From Ceraceosorus guamensis (Eukaryota > Basidiomycota > Exobasidiomycetes > Ceraceosorales > Ceraceosoraceae), in assembly GCF_003144195.1 (NCBI RefSeq), contig NW_020289997.1, forward strand, positions 62,001 through 126,000: DNA of 64,000 nt, given 5' to 3'. Under the pieces are notes generated by a model, which was not told the DNA's origin, made no database searches, and saw nothing but the letters and a program-made list of their open reading frames with translations. The position numbers and the translations under genes are program-made. Shown piece by piece: positions 45,370-57,801 of this stretch (the first letter of the stretch is position 1; every line of letters starts with the position of its first letter).

Positions 45370-46951
45370 AGCTCATGCCCACACAGACTGGCGGATCAAT
45401 ATGTGCGGCTTGGCCATGTGTCAAGTCATCTTTCGGTGAATCTTGCAGTTCTTCTTCGAATTAACAGCACGATCACGCGGCGGCGTGGACATCAGCAATC
45501 ACCACATTTTTGTTTCAAGATTCCGCACAAACTCTCTTCTGTACGAACTACCCACCTCCGATCCATGCCAGCACCGAGCGAAGCCTCAGACGTTTGATTA
45601 CCGTTGGGTGCAATGGTCGCGAGTCGATCGAGAAACAAGACTTCAATGACCCAGGATCAAATGTTGAGAAAGCTCTCTGCAGCTGGCTTCATGCATCATA
45701 GAGCTCTAGTCTTGAACCTCTCATGATCGTGACGATCTTTAAGTCACTCGATAAACCTTGACTCACGACTAGGGAATCGTGAGTATAGTCTGAAAACGAT
45801 TCTTGGTCACACACGGACGGTGGCTATATATAGGGGCAAGAAGACAACCTTGAAACGAGAATCACAATCTTGAATGCATATGCTCCAGACCCAGCATGCA
45901 TGCATCTATCCTGCTGGATGCTATGACACGTTGTCGATTCACGATTGACACAGAAGTTGGGCGCAATTCAGCCGAGCAGCATCAGCGTGCACATCTTTAC
46001 GCCGCTGGTCCGGTGTTGATCGGAGTGAACCCGAAGAAGCTCGCGAAGCCATCTCAGCCTCCGCCACTGCATAGGGTTACAGCCGCATACTCACTACACA
46101 TGCAGCACGACATGGGCAGAGTCGGAGCTTGTCGCATGGCACATTTTGCAGCACATGCTTTGCTATAGAGCTGCGCGGCGAAGTCGCAGCTATAGCACAT
46201 CGTGACTCATCAATTAAGCCTTTCATGACTGCAAAGTCACTTGCAGACGATTGACAGCATCAGGCACTCGGGCGTGAGCAACATAACGATCGATCGAGCG
46301 ATGCATTCACGCTTCTTGACTGCCTGCTGCGAAGGCTATATGGGCGCAGAAGACATAGGTGGCCCTATTGACTGGCTGTTGCAGAAGCATTCGCGGCATC
46401 CTACCTGCAGTTTAGCTCAAGCCGGTATGATATATGGTGTGAGTCAAGTTGCCCGCGGCGAAGAAGCAAGCGTCGGTCGTGAATGAAGCTTATATATGTA
46501 TTTATATACAAATATATGTGTGGCAGCAGCTCGAGAGCAAGCAAAGGTGGCGAGCTTCATCTGTCACAGGTCACTCACAGACTGCGCGGTCAATTTTTGT
46601 TCAGTTCATGCTGCTGCTCCGGGTTTGTCGCCTCTTCTAGCGCGGCCATCAGCTACGCGAGCAGCTCGTGTCTTGTACACGGAACAGGGTTGGCAGGGGA
46701 TTTAGATGGGAGTCAGGACCTCCATGACCGATCGCCTGCTCCGACTCGTGAGCTCGATGCTGCTGGTACGCTGGATCTAGCCAGATCATGCAACAAAGGC
46801 GCCGCCGTGCCGCGCATACACACGACGAAGGACGGCTTGTGCTGCTCGACCGACGAGCAGCTCTCTACCTATCGCGGCTTCCAACCATCACAAGCATACC
46901 CTTTTCAGCTGTCATCGTGGATCGCTGAACGCGGCAAGACGGTGGACGAAG

Positions 46952-49900
46952 ATGTGCTCGTCGCGTACACCCTCTTTCGAGGCAATTTTCATGGCTGCTG
47001 AAGTGGGACCAAAACCAGCACACGGCAGCGTGGGCCCTGAAGCGTTCTGTTTCGGTGCCAGTCGACGACCAGTAAGACTGCGTCCAGCAGAGTCCCAAAG
47101 CAGAACCACCTCCAACAATTCGCGAGGCCTGCATCACAGACCCATGACATCGCCCTTCACTACGCCTTCCAGATCCTTTCATTACCGGGTGAGCCACACA
47201 GGCTTATGTCCATCCCGACGAGCTCTCGCTGACTTAGCATGCATGACAGGATGCCTTGCTTCCTGGTGAGGAGCTACTTGTGAACCCGTCTGGCTCGATT
47301 CCATCTGCATCCTTGGCGAGCGTGGAGGCGCATACAGCCCCACCGCTTCAGCTCAGAAACCAAGACCTCCAGTCAAAGAATGTCGCCCACGATCCACACG
47401 CTTTTGCGTATTCGTCCTTGGAATTCTCGCAAGATGAATCGGACCAGCAACTCTCTCTCGTACATTCGAACGATTCGCTCACAGAGAGCGCGACAAGCAG
47501 CTACTCCGCTCGAACGTATCAAACCGCTGCAGTGATGGTCAAATCTCGTGACAGGAGCAGCTCCGATCTTTCGAGCTTTCTCGGCGCGTACCGTTCCACG
47601 TCCCGTGCTCAAGCACAAACAATTCCCGGAACTGCACCGCATGAGTCGCAAAGTGCATTGGGACCTGGCGGCTTCGAAGGAATTGTCGCCGATAGGTCTT
47701 TGAAGCGTCGCTCCAGCGCGCCCGGACCATCGGTCAATCCACTCGAGCTCTGCTCCGGCGAAGACGAGCTGTGCGAACAGGTGAGTGGAGCAATGAGCAC
47801 GGGCATTTCTGTATGCTAACAACCTGCAGGACGTTCGATCTTGACGTCCAGCCGGCTTCAATATTTGGTCAAGACATTTCACTTGATTCATCGTGCTTTT
47901 CAAGTCCTTCGGCGCCGTGGACCACTGCAGACGCCAACGCCGGCCCGAAAAACTCCATCAGCTTTGCGGATCGCGTGGCCTTTGCGACACCAAAGGGCAG
48001 CGAGGATGGACTGCTGTGCGAGAGCGACTCGTCCATCGGCTCTCGATCTCCCTCCCCAACTCCAGAAGGAGCACATCGGAATGCCACTATTTTGACACCC
48101 GGCAAATCCATGTTTCCGCTACGAAGCGCGGCAAATGAAGGCGAAGACATCTCCAGAGACGGAGGAACACCCTTCCGCGTTGCACCTGATGTCGAGTGTA
48201 GTGGGTCAATCGCAGCGCTGAGCGATCGCAGCTGCCAATTCACGCTTGCCTTGGGTCTCTTCCCGCATAGATGATGTCCAAAAATCCGAGCAGAAGAGGG
48301 CAATCGATGGTGATCGTGAGATGGACATCGCTACTGTGCTACTGGCTATGTCTGGACAGAGTACGGGACGTGTCACACGCAGAATGGCACAGGATGCGCG
48401 ACGTATTCTCGATGACATCCAATTGCCCGAAGACGTATTGCATTGCCTTGAAAGCAAGCAGGGCCCTGGAGCAGCTCCTACAGAAAGCACACAAAAGCAG
48501 ACGGATCGGCCGTGGGTCAAGAGGAGAAAGATAGAGAAAACGAGAAGAATCTCGCTGGTCTCCGATAGGGTGCTCGACGCAAATGTAGACGCGATGCAAG
48601 GCCCACCGAGGTCTCTGGAGCCCTCGCGAATAGAGCATGTACATCAAACCGATGCTGCATCCAAGGAAGCGCTTTGCTCGTTGACCGGGCAAGCGGCAGG
48701 AGGACAAATTGAGATGCGTATCTTCCCAACCAGCTTGTCAATCCACGACGGCTTCGTCGGGTGGTATAGGCGCTTTCCGATATCTTCGGCTTTATCTCCA
48801 GCGGTAGCTGAGGCGGTGTACGCCGATGCACGGTGAGCACAAGTGGAATCGCATTTCATGCAGCTGGCCCTTTGACCCTGGCCGCCAATCATCCAAAGAT
48901 CTCCGAGGAGCGAGCTGTATGATACTGCCAAGCGCGGTTGCAAGACCTTCGGATCGCAGCACGCGGAGCCCAGTCCGCTGGACCTGTACTCGCCGCGCTG
49001 GGTTCGAGGCGTTGGCACTACAAAAGAAGGTGCGTTCCTGACCATCCTGAGATCATCTCGCCGTGTCCGAGCCCCACACGTCCCGCTTATGCTCACACTG
49101 TTTTCTTTGCCAAGGTTTATGTCCAATATGGTGCGCTGAGGCTGAAGTAATTTGTCGATAATGTGCCTCATGGTATCCAAGTCGCTACATGCAGCTACGA
49201 AGTGGGCGAGGTTCGCTGGTACAAGACCAAGATCAGCGGTGAGCATGAATATTTTGGCAGCTCAGCTATTCAGACTGACAGAAAGGAGGACCCAGCCTAC
49301 AACTACCATATGCAGAACGTGAGTCAGCAAGCACGTTGCATTACACAACACTTTGGGCTCTGACCGCGCAGAGTGCCTTTGTCACTGCAGAGCCACGGTG
49401 GGTCCTCGAGCCGGCTATTGTGCCACGGGATTGCTAGAGATCTAACTTGTCCTGGCGCCACGACACAGGCATCTCGGCACTGACAGGAGAGCCATTTGAT
49501 CCACCCATTGGGTTCAAGGTCAAAAGTAGACCACATGCGTCTGCTTTGGAAAAGCCCAAGGTGTTAACAGGACAGTGTGAGTACTGAAGTACAGCTCAAG
49601 TTTTTGCGACTGGTCCGAAGTCATCTCTAATTTTGATCGTCTAACAGGTCATGTATGCCGGCGCTGTGAGCTTTGGAGACGTTGTAATATGTGAGCTACA
49701 GCTTTGCTGACATCGTCAGCGCGCCAGTCATCGATGTCGAGGGGCCAAAGTTGGAGGCCGTCAAAGTACCTGAGTGAGTCGTCACCAGAGGCTGGAACAG
49801 AAACAGAGTCGCTGCCGACCACCTTTTGCCTAGGATTTACTGGTGGAAACACGCGCAGAAGTGAGGGAGTTGCTTTGCGCCTTCAAGTAGGGCGGAGAAC

Positions 49901-50031
49901 TGAGCTAGGCCCCCTCCAGGTGCCACAAGGACAAGGCTCGACTCGAAGGTGTGAGCGGCAATTTCATCGAGAACGCGGTCAGTAAGGATAGGGGATGGCA
50001 CGCGGAGAGCATCGGGGTTGATGCTCACTGA
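46952..50031 (+). CDS. Transcription factor with Rua1-type C-terminal zinc-binding domain
   Basis: Rua1 is the Ustilago zinc-finger regulator of the ustilagic acid genes; this protein shares its C-terminal domain type, but its targets are unknown. Fourteen exons: 46952-47188, 47250-47780, 47852-48200, 48271-48832, 48899-49029, 49115-49130, 49195-49238, 49296-49318, 49391-49397, 49469-49576, 49648-49665, 49728-49773, 49834-49860, 49920-50031; 736 residues, all phases consistent. Residues 1-560 are Ser-rich and disordered with basic patches (WVKRRKIEKTRR). The domain (588-703) reads DLYSPRWVRGVGTTKEGLCP, then CPICYEVGEVRWYKTKISAY, NYHMQNSHGISALTGEPFDP, GQCHVCRRFIDVEGPK and IYWWKHAQKCHKDK. This gives two CxxC...H...(C/H) zinc sites at CPIC/H and CHVC/H...CH. 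The start could instead be the ATG at 46991, or lie in an unseen upstream exon. Introns are 57-85 nt. Confidence 0.85.
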
Positions 50032-50466
50032 AATGCGTTACCTAGCTCCACCGTCGCATCATGCAATACCTGGCAGAGCACCCAGAGTCTGAGGAGCAAA
50101 GCAGCTGCTAAGCTGGAAATCAGCGGAAAGGAATGTATCAAGAGGCAAAAGAGGTCGCATGTGGGCGAGTTCAACAGCAGTAATCGTCTTGTACGCACAG
50201 ACGGCAATAGGACCACCCAACAGCAACCAGCTGAGCATCCCACAGCCAGTCATCCGGTAGCGCAACGTGTCCACCGTGTCGTCATCGCCGTCAATGCCTC
50301 TCTCGAGCGACACCTTGCACATGCTCGCGCGCAATTTTTGATCATTCCCGTAGTCATCACAATGAGATGACTCTTGAGAGAGACGACGCGTCACTGGTGA
50401 CATTGAGGAGAAACGACTTGCGCTTGTCATGTGCGTCGGGAAAATCTAGCCATGCGCCCTTGATGG
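50032..50466. other. Convergent 3' region
   Basis: 435 nt between the stops of the Rua1-like gene (+) and the OTC gene (-). No gene seen. Confidence 0.5.
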
Positions 50467-51864
50467 CTAGTACTTCCATTCGCCGATCATACGATCGAAG
50501 AGAGCCATGATGGTCCACTACAAGAGGGTCAAGTAGTCAGCACACGAATTGCTGGAGGCGGTAAAGACGATCGTGCTGCATGACGTCACCTCGCGACACT
50601 TACCTTTCGGTTTTCAGCTTCCTCAAAGACGATGCTACGAGGTCCGTAGAACACTTCATCGTCCACCTCATCGGGCTTGCGAGGCAGACAGTGCATGAAT
50701 CGAGCAGACTTTTTGGCGCCTGCTTTTTGAAGGAGTGACTCGGTAATCTGGAAGCCTGAGAAATCTTTCAGACGTTGAGTCTTCTGAGATTCGTCACCCA
50801 TGGATACCCTGTAGTAGCAGAGGAAGTCGGGGACGCGCTGCGCTGTCAGCGACTTGGAAGCACGCCAGAACACACAGCTGACGATTCAGACAGGACAGAA
50901 CTTCGGCAACTCACCAGGTGTCGGTGACAACGATATCCGCGTTGTTCGCAGCAGCCAGCGGATCGTTGCCCCACTCGACCTTTCCCTTCTCGTAGCTCGT
51001 CTCTTCTTTCAAGCCGTCCTGCATGTCCTGCCACACGATCTCGTCCCTCTTGTACTGATCGCCTTGTGGCGTTGCGACGCTGAGATGGATTCCTAGTCTA
51101 GGAAAGGCGACGAGCATGTCGGCGAGGATGTTGTTGCTGTCGCCGATCCAAGCCACTTTGATGCCTCTGAGCGTATCCAGTGATGCCGAACTAGTGCCAC
51201 CAATGACCGGATCCTCCAGCATGGTCAAGAGGTCTGCCAAAATTTGCGTAGGATGATATCGGGCAGAGAGGGCATTGATGACGGGGACTCTGGAGTGCTT
51301 GGCCAAAAGCTCCACCTCCTCGTGTCCTCCTACTCGGGCCATGATGCCATCGCACATGGAGCTGACGACTTTGGAAGTGTCGAACAAGCTCTCGTTGACT
51401 CCTAATTGGATATCTGCGGAGCTGAGAAACAGAGGATGACCACCCAATGAAGCGATGCTGGTCTCGCTAGCCACTCGAGTTCGAGTACTCCGCTTAGAGA
51501 AGATGACGGCGACATTCTTGCCTTGAAGTGATTGGGGTAAGATGCGACCTCCTTGATACTTGCCCGCGGCAGGAGACGAAGAGAATGCCAGGTCGGAAGC
51601 CCGAGATATGGACTTGAGCTCGGCTGATCTTTCGAGGATGGACGCGATCTGAGGCACGCTCAGATCCGCCAAGGAGAGCAGGTGCGGTGGCTTGCGCAGC
51701 TCGGACTGTGCACCGGTCGTGCTCGAGAAGGAGCGCTTGGCGGCAAGGGCCAGGTGAGAGACGACTTTGCCGCTCTGCTGTTGCTGTATGACTCTAGTCA
51801 GCTGCTTCGAGCTGGCACCGCTTCCACGCAGCAACGCCGAAGCAGAGGCAGGCTGCAAGAGCAT
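50467..51864 (-). CDS. ARG3: Ornithine carbamoyltransferase
   Basis: Makes citrulline from ornithine and carbamoyl phosphate in arginine synthesis. Exons (complement): 50915-51864, 50604-50808, 50467-50517; 401 residues. The N-terminus (MLLQPASASALLRGSGASSK, then AAKRSFSSTTG) looks like a mitochondrial presequence with a probable cleavage near residue 45, placing the enzyme in the matrix as in most filamentous fungi. Motifs: carbamoyl-phosphate site SKRSTRTR (123-130), HPTQILADLLT (204-214), the ornithine loop TWVSMGDE (about 316-323) and the catalytic Cys357 in FMHCLPR. The last exon is only 17 codons (WTIMALFDRMIGEWKY). The ATG at 51864 is chosen because it begins the presequence; the frame upstream of it is open but unlike a protein. 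Confidence 0.96.
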
Positions 51865-52732
51865 GGCAGGCGTCTGAGGGTGATATGAGCTTAGCACAGG
51901 AGCGGTCGAGACAATTGTGTTCTGGTTCACGACAGCTGATGTCCAGAAACAGGTCGATGGCTGTTGAAGTGTTGAGGAGGGCTGTTGAATACACTGCGAA
52001 ATCAAGTCTTCTGCTGCTGCACCCACAACGCACAACCACGAACACGAATCGAGCAGGTGAGAAGTCACAAGTGACTCGATAAGCAGCACCTGCATGCATG
52101 TGTTGCTCGCTTTCTTCGCACTTTTCGACTCCAACGGCCCTCTGTTTTGTGGCTCTATACAGCAGCAGCAGCCTGCAACTCGTATAACTGCTGCAGCTGC
52201 TGCTGATCGGGCTCGCTATCTCTCCACACGCAGCAACTGCTGCATGCTCGCCGGCTTCTCGTGCGGCAAAGACGCGCGCAGCCACAAACATTCACGATTG
52301 GCGCGCGCGCACATCTATATACGTCGCAACCGCGCCCGCGCGTCGCGCCACGGAACCAGAAATCTGATCGTCATGATCGAATTGTGTTCGCGCACGCTCC
52401 ACTCAGTCGTTCACTCCTACCCTCGCTCACTCCAATCCATCCATCCATTCCGCCTCCGCTCGACCAGCGGTACCTTCATTGTTGCTTCCAGTAGACCCTC
52501 CATCGCTCAAGCTCGATCGAGCGACTGGAGCGATCACTGAAAGGCTATTCGCGGTTTCGGATGCTGCACAAATCGTTCCTCATCTCGATTCGAGCTGCAT
52601 CGTGAATGCCGAGGTCTCCATCGGCGATCACGTCTGATTCCTCTTATTGTCCGGTGGAAGCGCAGAGGTGGCGCGGATCGCTTTCGGTCAAATCAAAGTG
52701 ATCACTGTCACATCGTGCCCACTTAGGCCAGC
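51865..52732. other. Divergent promoter region, ARG3 / ADA2
   Basis: 868 nt of shared upstream DNA. Includes TGACTC at 52072-52077, a possible Gcn4/Cpc1 half-site for arginine control, and a TATATAC near 52316-52322. TGACTC is frequent throughout this window, so its meaning is doubtful. No gene seen. Confidence 0.45.
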
Positions 52733-55568
52733 ATGACGGTGTCTCATCGCAAGAACAAGCCTGCGGCGGTGCAGACCTCGCAGACCTCAGGTGAGCGGAT
52801 GGGAGACGCTTGAGCTGGAGAACCTATATACATCTGCGAGTGCGCATACATCCCGTTTTCCCAACGCTGACTCTTCTCGGCCTCCATCTTCGACAATGTA
52901 CTCAGCGGACGAGCCGGGCATGAGGTATCACTGCGATGCTTGCGGTGCGGATATCACCTTGACCATCCGGATCAGGTGTGCAGAATGCGAGGATTTCGAT
53001 CTATGCGGGAGCTGTTTCTGCGAGGGATCCGTCAGTCAAACGGAAAAGAGCTCAAGCAGCTCTGAAGGCGGTCACAAGCCTTGGCACGATTACCGAGTCG
53101 TCGTGAGTGAACAGCGCTGAGTGGTCTGATTCATCTGCCTCTTGGCTGAACCCCTAGACGTCCTCTCCGCTCGCAGGAACAACATGCTTTTCCCATCTTC
53201 ACTGCTGACTGGGGCGCGGATGAAGAGCTGCTGCTGATTGATGGAGCCCAAATTTACGGGTTAGGCAACTGGGCGGATATCGCCGATCACATCGGCAATC
53301 GCACAAAGGAGGAAGTGGAGAAGCACTACGTGGAAGTGTACGTCGAGGGCAGAGATGGCACCGCAGAAGGGCAACGACAAGCAGAGGCCATTATCGACGA
53401 AGCCCGCACGAAAGCCGAAGCAGACGAAAATTCGGGTGGAAGGGTCAGACCCCCAGTTGTGGGCCCGAACATGGCCTTCGATGCGCATATGACCGCGGAT
53501 GAGTTCCAGACTAGCAAAAGGTCACGCATTGAGGAGATGCGCGAAGGACAGGTGAGCTGCCGAAGCACGCGAGACGAGTGCGAGGCGAACCGTCACCACG
53601 TCCAACGCATTGCGCTGATTCTTGTATCTAAAACGTACACCTCTCTATTAGGCTCGAGCTAATCGTGAAGCTAAGGGCGGGCCGCCTCCAAAGCCTCTAG
53701 TGTCTGCGCCCACTTCCCATTCAGAACTTGCCGGCTTCATGCCAGGTCGACTCGAATTTGAGACAGAGCTGGAACAAGACGCTGAGAACCTGACAAAGGA
53801 CATGGAATTTGGTCGCGTCTATCGATTCGGTGGAGACTTGCCTTCGGAGATGGAAGCGCTTGGCACGGTGGCCACCGCTGGTCGTCGTCGCGAAGGGCCT
53901 AGCTCCGGACGAATGGGAGCCATGGGCGCGAAAAGCAGCAAAAGGACCGGCGCAGCCGCCAAGAAAGGAACTGCGGACGCACAGCCTGACAAGGACGAAG
54001 ACGCCGCAGATGGCGAGAACGACGCAGATGAGGACGACGCAAAGGATGCGGATGAGCACAAAGATGAAGATGAGCACGCCAGCGACAAGGATCCAGATGA
54101 ACCTGAGGCCGAACCAGAGTCGGAGCCTGAGCCAGATCTGGACGCCATGAACGATGACGACCACAGTAGCGATGCGGCCACACCGGCACCCGCCTCCGCC
54201 GTCGCCGGCACTTCTGCAGCTAGAGAAGCCGCCGATGTGACCCGCGCCGAGTCAAGCAGCGTCAACGGTACCCCAGCTCCTGCCGACGTCAGCGCGATTG
54301 TGTCCGCAGAGGTTAATGGCGCTGCAGCAGGGGCCTCTACGGCCGCTTCGAACGACGACCAAGACAACAAGATGCCAGACTGGGACGAGCACGATGGGGA
54401 TCTCGACCTCAAGCTTCTCATGCTCGAGATTTACAATGATAAACTGGACCGCCGTGCCCGTCGCAAGCTCTTCCTGTTCGAGCGCAATTTGGTCGATTAC
54501 CGCAGAGTGAGTCCCCTCTGCTCGGGAAGCGTGGCTGCCCATTGCTGATGCATCCAAGAGCTACCTGCTTCCTCTTCATCCTGCTTAGACCAAAGCCGCA
54601 GAAATGGCCTGTCCTCTTGAAGAACGCCAATTGCTTTCACGCATTCGACACTTTGCCCAGCTGCAGACAGCTATGGATTTCGAAAGCTTCCTGAACGGTC
54701 TGCTGTATGAAGAGGAGCTACGTAAGACGGCTGCTCAGCTGCAGACATATCGCCGAGCGGGCATTACGTCTTTCGCGCAAGCAGACAAGTACGAAAAGGA
54801 TGTGGTGGAGCGCAACAGGAAGGCTGCGGTTGCAGCTGCCGAGGGAGGCTTGGCTGCTTTCCCTGCTAGTGGAGCTGCTGGAACTCCGAGGAGAAACGAC
54901 AGCAGTAGCAGCTTGGCTGCAATGTCCGCGTCCGCCGCTTCTTCCAAAAGGGCTAGAGAAGGCAAAGCAGGTAGTGTCGAACCTTCGGCAAAGCGCGTCG
55001 CCGATAACAACAAGACGCCCCGCGCGCCTCGTGAGTGGAGAGCCCAGAGAGCACACACACAACGTTCACAACTTGAGAGTGAGAGTGAAAACTGACGATT
55101 CCGTGTCTCGCCTAGCCAAACCTCTCGATCTGTCTTCTGCGCCGTCTCTGCACTTGCTGACCCAAAAAGAAGCAGCGTTATGCTCGGCCGTACGCATCTT
55201 ACCTGGCCCCTACTTGATCATGAAGAAGGAGATTCTGACGGAATACATGCGACGAGGCAAGACGTTCTCGAGAAGGGACAGCAGATGTCTCTTCAAGATG
55301 GACGTGAATAAGGTGAACGACTGTCGCGGAGGTCGAGTCTAGGCAATGTCATCATCGCTGATGACCATTCTTTAATCGTTGTGCCCCGTTTCTCAAGGTC
55401 GGCAAAGTCTATGATCTGCTAGCAGAAGAGGGATACCTCGAGCAGCACGAAGCTACACTGGCCTCCATGGCAGGCTTGGATATCCCAAGTGAAGCCGCGA
55501 GTCAGATCAAGCTAGTCTCTACCCATCGGCAGTCGAGCCAGCCAAACGGCATGGCCAGCTCCTCATAG
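52733..55568 (+). CDS. ADA2: SAGA transcriptional adaptor Ada2
   Basis: Ada2 partners the Gcn5 acetyltransferase in the SAGA/ADA complexes and potentiates histone H3 acetylation. Seven exons: 52733-52790, 52906-53102, 53177-53551, 53652-54506, 54589-55030, 55116-55312, 55398-55568; 764 residues. Domains in order: ZZ zinc finger (about 23-70: [29 protein letters not shown]); SANT (about 88-135: [30 protein letters not shown]); the conserved ADA2 central region starting [20 protein letters not shown] and continuing [20 protein letters not shown] and [20 protein letters not shown]; and a C-terminal SWIRM (about 648-730: [38 protein letters not shown]). A long acidic Asp/Glu-rich insert with a Ser/Ala stretch (about 290-450) separates the two halves of the central region and is longer than in yeast. 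Start [14 protein letters not shown] follows a typical Ada2 beginning. Confidence 0.95.
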
Positions 55569-56375
55569 CTATTCAAGATCGATCGCAGCTCTGTCAAGCC
55601 ACTTTCCGCCTGGTGGCCTTGAGGAGTGCCCTCAACACTTGTTGTACGTCTCTTCCAAATTTCCCACAATGCACGTGAGCTTTGAGCTCTTCCTCGGCCT
55701 GTACAATCTCAGACGCATCGAGCCCGTCACGCTTCGGACAGCACGGACCACAGCACGCAAGCTCTCTACCATATTGCCAACGACCGCCACGCACCAAAGT
55801 TATTGGGAGGAAACCTCCGCACTTGTCTCAAACATCCAAAGACTACTTCATACCTGACTCCTCGACTCGCTTCTCACCCGCAATTTGACACGCATCACAA
55901 TCATGTACGCATTCCACATTCCACTCTTCGCTCACAAGTATCAAGGTCACGTCCTGAGCGCCTCACTCAATCCATCTCATCCTACGCGCCGTCCGGATCG
56001 CTGCGGAGCTCTTTCTTCTGTGTGAGACTGGCGACTGTTGCCTCTCTGCGACTTTGATGTAGCGGGAACTGGCCGAGCGGAGTGACTATCTGATGGATGC
56101 GCGTTGCGGAGAACAACCGATGGCGGACTGAGCATGCAGCCATGCAGCCACACGCGCGACCAACGCGCCTAGTGCTAGCGAGCCACAAGCGACATGCAAC
56201 GTCGCGTTGACGCAGGATACACAGTTGAGTACTGGTTCAGCACGCACGCAATTTCGCGGGAGGCCTGCGCAACTTCGTCTTGTTTATCGATCACCATCGA
56301 TTGCCATGCCCCTGTTGACCGCCAAAACCGCACATCGCACAGAACAGCGTGACTCTGCCTGTTCATTCCGAAGAC
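55569..56375. other. Intergenic stretch between ADA2 and the SNARE gene
   Basis: 807 nt, pyrimidine-rich in its first 450 nt, consistent with an ADA2 3' UTR followed by the promoter of the SNARE gene. Small frames on both strands (for example 55594-55797 -) have no conserved content. Confidence 0.45.
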
Positions 56376-57367
56376 ATGTCCACCTCAGCTGATGCCGAAA
56401 GGCTCAAGGTTCAACTATCCACGCTCCTTTCTCAGGCGCACGAACGAAGCATAGCTCTGCGATTAGCGCCCTCTGCGCCTTCCCTGACCAGACCCATCAA
56501 AAAGTCTTTACCTGTCGTATTGAAGGGATTGGATGAGGTCAGAGGGGATGATGATGATGAGGAGGAGGAGCTGAGGAAGAGTTGGGAAAAGATCAGAAAT
56601 GTGTTGATGGAGGATGAGGAAGGCAGAGATTTGGTGGAAGAGGCGCAAAGACCGTGAGTTGAAGCGGCGACCGGTGTGCGGAAGATGTGAGGAGCCAAGT
56701 TGGAGCGTTTGGAATGCTTGGATGGAAGTCATTTGTTTGGCCCAATGAGTTGAACTGATTCGACCGTTTCACTTCTCGATGCCAAAGATACGCTTCGAGG
56801 AGTCAGACGCTGCTGGGTGCTTCCAGCTCCAGCGCTGCAGAAGACAGCGCTGCCGAGACGAGCGATGCAAGAGCGGCATACACCTCCAATACGAATGCCT
56901 TTTCGGACGAGCCCTACAGGGACGATCCTCGCGCCTCGTCGGGCCCCGCACCGGACTCTCGAGACAATTCAGCGCTGTACACTGCCCAACAAGCCCAGAT
57001 GCAAGCTCAAGATGGACAGTTGGACGCGCTCGCCCTCTCCATTGCTAGACAGAGAGAGATGGGCTTGAGAATGGGAGACGAGTTGGAATTGCATGGACAA
57101 CTCTTGAATGAGCTGGACGGGGCTACGGACGGAACGCAGGAGAGGCTGGATAGAGCTCGTGGAAGGATGAGCAGGTTGGAGAAGAGCTTCAAAGAACATG
57201 GTCAGTACCCTTTTCTGACTTTTGTATCCTTGCTCCGATATTGTCAATCGAATGCATCGGCTTACTGACTGGGCACCTGACGATTCATCCCTCGCCCCTC
57301 AGCTTCTTCGTACACCATCGTATTCCTCATCATTGCTCTGGTCATCTTCATCCTCTTCGTCAAGTGA
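56376..57367 (+). CDS. Qc-SNARE, Syntaxin-8 (Syn8)-like
   Basis: Tail-anchored SNARE for fusion at the late endosome/vacuole or TGN-endosome step. Exons: 56376-56653, 56788-57200, 57303-57367; 251 residues. The N-terminal third is helical and acidic (GLDEVRGDDDDEEEELRKSW). A Ser/Ala-rich linker follows. The SNARE helix runs about 170-230 (LDALALSIARQREMGLRMGD, ELELHGQLLNELDGATDGTQ) with Gln at the zero layer, the Qc pattern. The last exon encodes the membrane anchor SSYTIVFLIIALVIFILFVK ending at the C-terminus. The combination of Q-SNARE helix and C-terminal anchor without a Habc-syntaxin domain favours Syn8 over syntaxin 5/7 types; Tlg1 or Vam7 cannot be excluded, but Vam7 lacks an anchor. 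Confidence 0.83.
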
Positions 57368-57801
57368 AGCTCAGCGCAGCTCGACTCAGCATCTCATTCT
57401 CCGATCGGAACTTGTAGTCTGCTCCCGCACTCGCCCGCCTGTAACATACCTCTCACCTCGAACGCGCTAGTTGCTCCAAAGCGCTGCGCCCGCCTCAACA
57501 TAGTCATGCTATCTTACCCGCGCAAACCTTCTACTCGCGACAGACTCGGGCAATGATGATCCGCAACTATACTATTAGGAGGATTAGATGATGCCGAGTA
57601 GTACAGTGGGGTGACAAAAGAACGTCGGGGTGAGGGGTTTGGTGGTGGGAGGTCCCAAGGCAAAATGATCAACCTGTGATCTTGTGCGTGAAGCCCCAGG
57701 GGAAAGGTCAAGAGAGGAGAGGAGATTTCTGTTTGAGAACGCTGCACTCTTGCTCGTGCTCTCCTTCCTCCTTTCCTTCGTTTCAGTATTGGTCGCTCCA
57801 T
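57368..57801. other. Convergent 3' region
   Basis: 434 nt between the SNARE stop (+) and the stop of the secreted protein gene (-). No gene seen. Confidence 0.5.

Larger units (their letters stand above)
42061..46951. other. Gene-poor stretch upstream of the Rua1-like gene
   Basis: 4.9 kb without a frame or splice pattern I can support. It contains CAG runs (near 42500 and 42661-42672), a strongly AT-rich palindromic tract (43248-43281), a GCAT repeat (45350-45369), a GGAT repeat near 45231-45242, and a TATA-rich tract (46488-46515) about 450 nt before the downstream ATG. Short unannotated or non-coding transcripts are possible but not visible. Confidence 0.5.

Noticed and set aside
52072-52077. 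TGACTC Gcn4/Cpc1 site upstream of ARG3
   Set aside because: TGACTC and GAGTCA occur very often throughout the intergenic DNA and at GTGAGTCA splice donors here, so one copy is not informative.
53819-54421. 201-codon Ser-rich frame opposite ADA2
   Set aside because: It is the reverse of the Asp/Glu/Ala-rich insert of ADA2 and has no independent features.
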